Below, in pieces: positions 58,002-64,000 of a DNA stretch of 64,000 bases. The stretch spans positions 36,060,509 through 36,124,508 of the forward strand of contig CM032663.1 of the NCBI GenBank assembly GCA_019095985.1. The letters run 5' to 3'. This DNA comes from Streblospio benedicti. Lineage: Eukaryota; Annelida; Polychaeta; Spionida; Spionidae. The position numbers and the translations under genes were made by a program. The notes beneath the pieces were generated by a model. It was not told where the DNA came from. It did no database searches and was given only the letters and a program-made list of their open reading frames with translations. Positions within the stretch are counted from its first letter, which is position 1. Every line of letters starts with the position of its first letter.

Positions 58002-58957
58002 CCTGTAAAACGGTTCGTCTGAGAACATCGTGGCCCGTGTGACCTCACAATTGTTTGATCAGGGCCACTTGATATTTGGAAATCTTTATATGCAATATAC
58101 AGGCGCTCGATACATGTATGTTAGCAACAGAGTTTACAAGATTTTGCGGTTATAATTGAAATTATCCAATCAATAACATTTCCACTATAATAATTCATCA
58201 CTCATCATTAGGATTATCGTCTCCGGCAAAATGACACAAAGTTGCCATTACTAACTAAGTCCACGTACTTACTTGCGGGGTGCGTTATGTATAAATGTCA
58301 TTGAATGTCAAACATTAATCTAGTTTAATAAGGGTCACATGCGCGGTTTTACTCTTTAGACAGGGGAAAGCTGACATTGCATGATACGAGATGAATAGCA
58401 ACAAGTCTATGTAATTCAATTTTCTATTAGTTATTATTAGTACTATAGCCACGTTCAACTTGTTTGCTGTGTAAAAGGCATAGACGTACATCTCGGCATC
58501 TATAAAGCATATTTACATTTGATATGGGCGTATTGTATCGTATGTACAAGAATATAGCTAAAATATGTGTGAGGTCAAGTTATTATCAAGAAATATGTGA
58601 TTGGATGGCATTTATTGTAAAATATGAATGACCTTATGAATTGTGAAGTCCAGTGGGCACAGTAAACGATAGCTGCTCGCCATGCAATGCAAGAATCAAT
58701 GACAAGTTGCCAAACTAAAAATCTCAGTACTCAGGCTCTTCGATTTACATTTACATTTTATAAGCACTATTTTCATACGCTTAAGTAATGCTATGCTAGA
58801 GCTAGACAATGCACACATTCATTACAGGCATGCACTATTAACACATAAGTGGTAAAATAAACATTTGCATTCTGGAGTAATACATAATAAAACAAAAATA
58901 ATTGATGAATAGTGGATTATTAATTAGAGAACCCATTAAAATCGTTCAACTACCAAC

Positions 58958-59161
58958 CTTTGAATTTGACTTTGCGTATATGCCTCAATAATTCTGGCGA
59001 GGCAAGGGGTAGCATGTCATTGCATACCCCTGCCGAGTGCGGGCACTTTTCCCTGTGCAGGCTGTGTAGCGCATGAGCCATTGCATAGACTGCGTCAACT
59101 ACAAAGGGTACCAGGCCTTCCTGACTGTACTTAGACTGCCAATCGCCTATCCTTTCATCAC
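58958..59161 (-). CDS. mGluR-like receptor, alternative LBD exon (version 2)
   Basis: The acceptor (minus) is ATATACGGAAG, donor GTTGGT, 204 bases, phase 1-1. DERIGDWQSKYSQEGLVPFV..DAVYAMAHALHSLHREKCPHSAGVCNDM..LLRHIRKVKFK matches the mGluR ERIG..YEQEG.V.FVIDAVYAMAHAL segment. The exon at 60085 encodes the same segment with about half the residues identical and the same phases, and either can join the exon at 63426 and the one at 56648. Including both would duplicate the segment, so mutually exclusive use is expected. Confidence 0.9.
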
Positions 59162-60084
59162 CTTCCGTATATAGTAAAACGAAAATGGAATTAACCTAAA
59201 TGCCTCCGTAAGCAACATTCATTACTGGATTATCATCGAACAGACGGGCGAATATTTTGCATCCAGTGAAATCAGTGGTGTGACCCAGTTGATGAATCTA
59301 TATATTTACGCCTTGTTGTTTCTTGCTCACCAAAGATTTTGAAGTGATAAATTGGAAACTGGTTGAATTATGAGTCAAAGAAAGGGCAAATAGATAACCA
59401 CTGAAATCCATGTAGAGCATAATGCACCCGTCATATTCGATATATCACCAGAACATCCTCAATAATCAAGATAAAAACAGAGATGACATCAATCATTATA
59501 ACGAAAGCTATAAACACATAAAAGGGCGTTCATTGAGACTGACTGATGTCTAAATAAAGGTCTATACAGGGCGTCTATCATTCATTATAGTATGAAAACT
59601 GATGAAATAACATTACAGTTCCCAATGAAAATCCTTTGGTAAGTAAATAAAATTACATTGTGTTAATTCCCATGCAGTGAAGGCTTCTTCTAAAAGATAA
59701 TCTTAAAATGAATACAAAAAATACAGAATCTACAGTAACACATTGACACAACAAGTACATGTGATTTTGAAATAGCATATAGTCCAAGATTTACACTGAA
59801 ACGCAAGACATTACAAAGTTAAGCTAATATTGCTAAACTAGACGCAAGTGGTTAGTTGTGAACTTTGTTAAATATCAATTGGTCTGTCCGTATGTATCGT
59901 ATATAATGTCATACAAAATAAACAAGGATGATACTGCACGCGTTTGTTAAATACATCTGTTAGCAAAAACAACAACAATGGTAATGCCATTTCAAAAATC
60001 ACATTGTTATTATGCACAGACACATATAAACAGATCACTGTACACTGCATGACATTCACAAAAACAGACTCGCTGGTCAATTAC
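59162..60084. other. Short intron between the paired exons
   Basis: 923 bp with no recognised repeat. If splicing is mutually exclusive, competing RNA structures or spacing limits could lie here; none is obvious by eye. Confidence 0.4.
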
Positions 60085-60285
60085 CTATAAAAGAAACATT
60101 TCGTATATATTTTAAAAGAACTTCTCCGTTTGGGGGGTCTAGGTGGCTACAAAAATTGTCTTCTGGACAGAGGTCTTCCATCATGTTGTCTAGCGCATGC
60201 GCCATGGCATACACAGCGTCCACTACAAAGGGCACAATGCCCTCCTGTTTGTAGCGGGAATGCAGACCCCCGATGGTTTCTAAGC
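60085..60285 (-). CDS. mGluR-like receptor, alternative LBD exon (version 1)
   Basis: The acceptor (minus) is TTTATTCTAG, donor GTAATT, 201 bases, phase 1-1. LETIGGLHSRYKQEGIVPFV..DAVYAMAHALDNMMEDLCPEDNFCSHL..VLLKYIRNVSFIG is homologous to the exon at 58958. The conserved core (QEGxVPFVVDAVYAMAHAL) is kept while the IG-flanking loop, the cysteine loop and the LLK/LLR strand differ. Both copies keep two cysteines, open frames and good splice sites, so neither looks decayed. Confidence 0.92.
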
Positions 60286-62029
60286 CTAGAATAAAGAGCA
60301 AAAGTAAATATTGGATGCTACGACCTATGCATTTATACTCATGCAAAAAATACACGACAATGCAGTTACATTCTGAAATGCATTAATGCTACAGTCATAT
60401 GGCCAATTATGGTAGGTCCGTATGTTTGGATAAAGAAATGCGTAATTTAAACCCCTCAATTACGCAAATGTCTTGAAGGAGAGCCAAGGCCCCAGCTGTG
60501 AACCACAAAAAGTGGATCCTCATATAACTTGGACAGTGCACATGTAATGAATAATTACAATATGAATAATTTGCCATGTTGTAATTTCTGCGATCCACTT
60601 AAAAAGTCAATGACAAGAATACGATTTATTCATAACTAATAGTTATCAATATATTTTTTGCTTCCATTCTAAATTGAAAATCCACATAGGATACGTACCA
60701 AGTTAGTTGCGTACACAATAACATGCACGGGAGGCAGTAATACACTCAGCAAATTGCCTTTGTTCAGCGATCCCCCCATTTGAATGAACTATAATGAACC
60801 CAGTTCAAAACTATTTTACAGTGGGAGAACAGTGTTTACTTTGCCTACAAATATATCTGCACGTTCTGAATGAGTGTACGCCTCTCATTTATGGCGGGAT
60901 CAAAGAGAACTGTTTGAGGAATCAATATTCTCCATCAAAAGCTACAAAGGTCTCTATCAGTGTCTATGTCCCACATGTACTAATGCGAGCATGTACGCGT
61001 CCATTCCCCGTCTGTTAAAGTAAGTTCATCCTCATTTATTTCGGGCTTATTACTCAAATCACAAGTTTGTGAAAATAACCCCCATATCAAGACCCAGTGT
61101 AAAAGAGATTTCCGTAGAACTTTCGCCAATTTTCTCAAGTCTTGATATGATACTTCACACCAAACCGTCAATGAGTATTAGTGCACATAAAAAGCAGCTG
61201 AAAAGCAGCTGAAAATATGTTCTGTCAGTTTTTGTAGGGCATACGATCAGAATATATAGTTTCCATTTAGATAAGTTAATATAAATCTACTCAGAACAAC
61301 AATGGTGTTCATAGAATATGGCGCATCTCCCTTGGTACAGTCAAATCCAATCATAGCTAATCATATCCCAAGACTCATAAGATGACCCCATAATTAATAA
61401 CGTTGAGATGCATCATGTATTTGAAGGTTGGTGACAGCTTATTATAGGACGAGACATTAGAGAAAAGTGGATAAAGAATGCCTAAGGGTGTGCATGTGAT
61501 ATAGCCAGGCACACTATTTTAAAAGTTGAACAAGCATAACCACTGCTAGTAATCACACCAGATTTTTATGAAGATTGTGTAGATAACATGTTATAGTAAC
61601 TGTGTTATTAAAATCACATCTCTTTGTACAAAGGAAACTTTTATTTGCGTTTGAGAATGCTCAAAATACAACTATGATTGAATATTGTATTCATTTTTAA
61701 ACTTTAATCATTATGTGTTCATCTCTATCTAATGATTTGGGTGCTTTAATACACCAAAATAAAACACCACTTGATACTCATTATATCACTGACGGTCATG
61801 CATCCTACTCTTATTACATGACACAGATGACAAGATACACACCCCATTTGGTGTAAATTGAGTTATAAAATGTAAAATATGCTTCATTCTTACCAATCAT
61901 GGGAAACAAGTCCAACACTTTATTGGGTTCGGAACACAAATGATTGAATTGATACTTTAAAAAACGTTACAGATCTTAGTTTTTCGTTAATAATACTTAA
62001 TCAATGATGTGAAAGAATTCGGAGACAGG

Positions 62030-62135
62030 TAAAACTTTGGAAGGTCGTGGACTCGATCTAACGGTCTTCTGTTCACACCAGACATCTTATGTTTGGGTAG
62101 ACAGACGCCTTAACCCCGAGGCTAACCTCCCTGCA
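62030..62135 (-). repeat. Possible tRNA-derived SINE head
   Basis: On the minus strand GAGGTTAGCCTCGGGGTTAA resembles an A box and GATCGAGTCCACG a B box about 50 bases later, spaced as in a tRNA-like polymerase III promoter. It lacks a foldable anticodon arm I could confirm, so I call it SINE-like, not a tRNA gene. Confidence 0.4.
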
Positions 62136-62580
62136 CATTCAGAGGTATGTTCATACTTGGCCAGCCTTTAATCTCTTGTAGATTAGGCTCTACCCACCTT
62201 GCCCATTTGGTGGCGACACTGACACATGTCTATTTGTGTCCTATCCTTTCTCATCTATCCTTTATCTCCGAATATTTCTAACCCGTCAAGTGCATATGCC
62301 ATTTTCGACTGGAGGTCAACATGCCCTGGCCCAGTTTCTTTAGAATAAATCGTATAAAATGAGATTGAAAGAAACACAACACATACCGTGTATCATTTTC
62401 ATTTAGAATTACATTAGCCTACTATCTTCTAATAACGTTGAGGAATTGATAATGAAAATCTGCGAACCAATTTATACAAGCACTACCACATGCCATAACC
62501 TACTCAGGCCCTCATTAGTGGCTGTAAACTCTCATGCTGCTTGACACCGCCAGCGAAGGTACCACAATCTTGCAAATCTA

Positions 62581-62757
62581 CAGTAGAACCTTTCAAACGG
62601 GACGCCTCAATGCTAGGTACTCTTCATTAAAAGGGACACTTTTCACTCTCCTGTTGGCTATATGTAGGTCCTAAAACGGTTCACTCAAACGTTGAGACCT
62701 GTATAATGGGGCCACTAGTATTTATGCTCGATAGTGACTTGAAAGGTTGTACTGTAC
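62581..62757. mobile_element. 177-bp MITE, AGAACCTC type
   Basis: TACAGTAGAACCTTTCAAAC at the left and GACTTGAAAGGTTGTACTGTA at the right form inverted ends of about 20 bp with one or two mismatches, each starting with TA. It is the best-preserved of four related traces in this window. Confidence 0.6.
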
Positions 62758-63420
62758 TTCTACCATAAAACACATTATTGCGTAATATAATAGTTGGGTG
62801 GGGTCGGCTCATGATTGCAAGATGAAGCTTTCTGTCACGCATATTCATGGTATTGTTTATATTTACGTTTGGATTGCAATGCCCACAGTTTATGGAGGCT
62901 CTTCTATTTACACCATAATTTGACAGTGAAGAATGTGTATACCCGATTTCTTTACAGTACAGCGCGAACAGAGAAATATGCGGGCCAGATGACTATTCTG
63001 TCCCTCAAAACTTGTCTCTGTAGGTGTATATTGACAGATGCAACAATTCCGTGTCCATTATCTACAGCAATGTCTGGTCCAATATTAAGTGAAGAGCGGA
63101 AATGTAGACACAGTTTTCAAATTATTGCCCCCCCCCCCCACCTCAGAACACAAAGGCATATATGCATTAATATACAAATAATATGTATATGAGCTCTAAG
63201 CACAGATTTCTCTACTACATTCAGTTATAACGGTAGACATGCATACTACCTTGAAAATAGGCATATATTTTGATGCTGCCCATAATTTGAGCACAGCCAA
63301 TAAGTGCTGAGTTTGGTCGTATTTGAATTAGCAGGCTGAAGACAAAGCTAACTTTGTTACAATATTGTTGTAGCCGAGAAAGCGAATTGGTGTATTGGCA
63401 AATAATAACAAAAATATCTA

Positions 63421-63627
<207 letters not shown>

Positions 63628-63840
63628 TTAAAACACAAACATATTATCAAATAACTCATTGATGTAATACCTGCTACTAGTGCTACATGCCATACACAGT
63701 ATAATTACCATTTGGCTGGGGTTTCTTTTGCAAAAAAGACGTTGTACATAATTATACTTAGCATTCATAATATTTATGCTACAAAAAGGTTGATATAGTT
63801 GATATAAAGTGACTTAAATTAAACTGACATAGATACTAAC

Positions 63841-63916
63841 CAGCTAATATTTTTCTTTGGGGGAGGATGGTCACGGCGCCCTCTGCTGCCCATTCTTGTT
63901 TTTGTACAGGCACCAC
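63841..63916 (-). CDS. mGluR-like receptor, ligand-binding domain exon (first in window)
   Basis: The acceptor (minus) is TATTTTTTGAAG, donor GTTAGT, phase 0 to 1, 76 bases. VVPVQKQEWAAEGAVTILPQRKILA matches the mGluR stretch PV..QE..AEGAVTILPKR that precedes FDRYF. The N-terminal half of the ligand-binding domain and the signal peptide lie beyond the right edge. Confidence 0.88.
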
Positions 63917-64000
63917 CTTCAAAAAATACGAGATTTCAAGGTGAACCTGCTTGTGAAGTCATTGGCATACACGAATGTGATGCTACTCATCTAGGTTTCT

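Larger units (their letters stand above)
56602..58957. repeat. 1.1-kb duplication around the gap, probably an assembly artefact
   Basis: 56602-57690 and 57791-58957 match almost throughout. The first copy ends at CGTTCAACTACC exactly at the gap, the same place where the second copy continues into the next exon. The second copy contains a scrambled version of the 56648-56774 exon with short foreign strings. This is how two overlapping contigs or two haplotypes look when placed end to end. Confidence 0.8.

Noticed and set aside
62030-62135. A tRNA gene on the minus strand
   Set aside because: A- and B-box-like parts are present, but I could not form a complete cloverleaf; SINE-like is the safer call.

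Overview
This is nuclear DNA of an animal, AT-rich, with multi-exon genes, GT-AG introns, class C GPCR, ABCC transporter and EGF-domain genes, and a dense load of non-LTR, Penelope-like and foldback elements. A marine invertebrate (hemichordate, cephalochordate, mollusc or similar) fits best. I cannot fix the phylum from sequence alone. Nothing bacterial, viral or organellar is present.

Layout. (1) 1-19.9 kb, plus strand: the 3' part of a gene for a single-pass membrane protein. It has EGF-like exons (592-726, 1019-1141, possibly 9586-9670), a membrane-proximal region with an RKKR site (15520-16051), a transmembrane exon (16463-16581) and two alternative last exons (18103-18355 and 18748-19165) that begin with nearly the same residues. 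Its large intron is full of repeats: Penelope-like fragments, a 420-bp identical direct repeat, a minisatellite, and a 3.5-kb long-inverted-repeat element interrupted by a LINE. (2) 20.1-22.8 kb: LINE and DNA-transposon debris. (3) 23500-27474, minus strand: an intact, uninterrupted 1324-codon ABCC-type (MRP5-like) transporter gene. (4) 27.5-33.5 kb: no gene seen, one Harbinger-like element. (5) 33545-39522, plus strand: the start of a gene for a secreted protein with a signal peptide, an unrecognised N-terminal domain and an EGF domain. (6) 39.5-49.3 kb: no gene seen, one Penelope-like insertion with an inverted end copy and a 15-bp target duplication. (7) 49348-63916, minus strand, running off the right edge: a metabotropic glutamate receptor-like gene with the second half of the ligand-binding domain, cysteine-rich domain, seven-helix domain and cytoplasmic tail.

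Two host genes look built for alternative splicing. The receptor gene has two homologous, same-phase exons (60085-60285 and 58958-59161) for the same piece of the ligand-binding domain, and the EGF-membrane gene has two alternative cytoplasmic tails. The receptor introns also hold foldback transposons that inserted into one another, with empty-site copies visible inside this window. A 100-N gap at 57691-57790 is flanked by two near-identical 1.1-kb copies, which probably reflects an assembly error rather than a real exon duplication.
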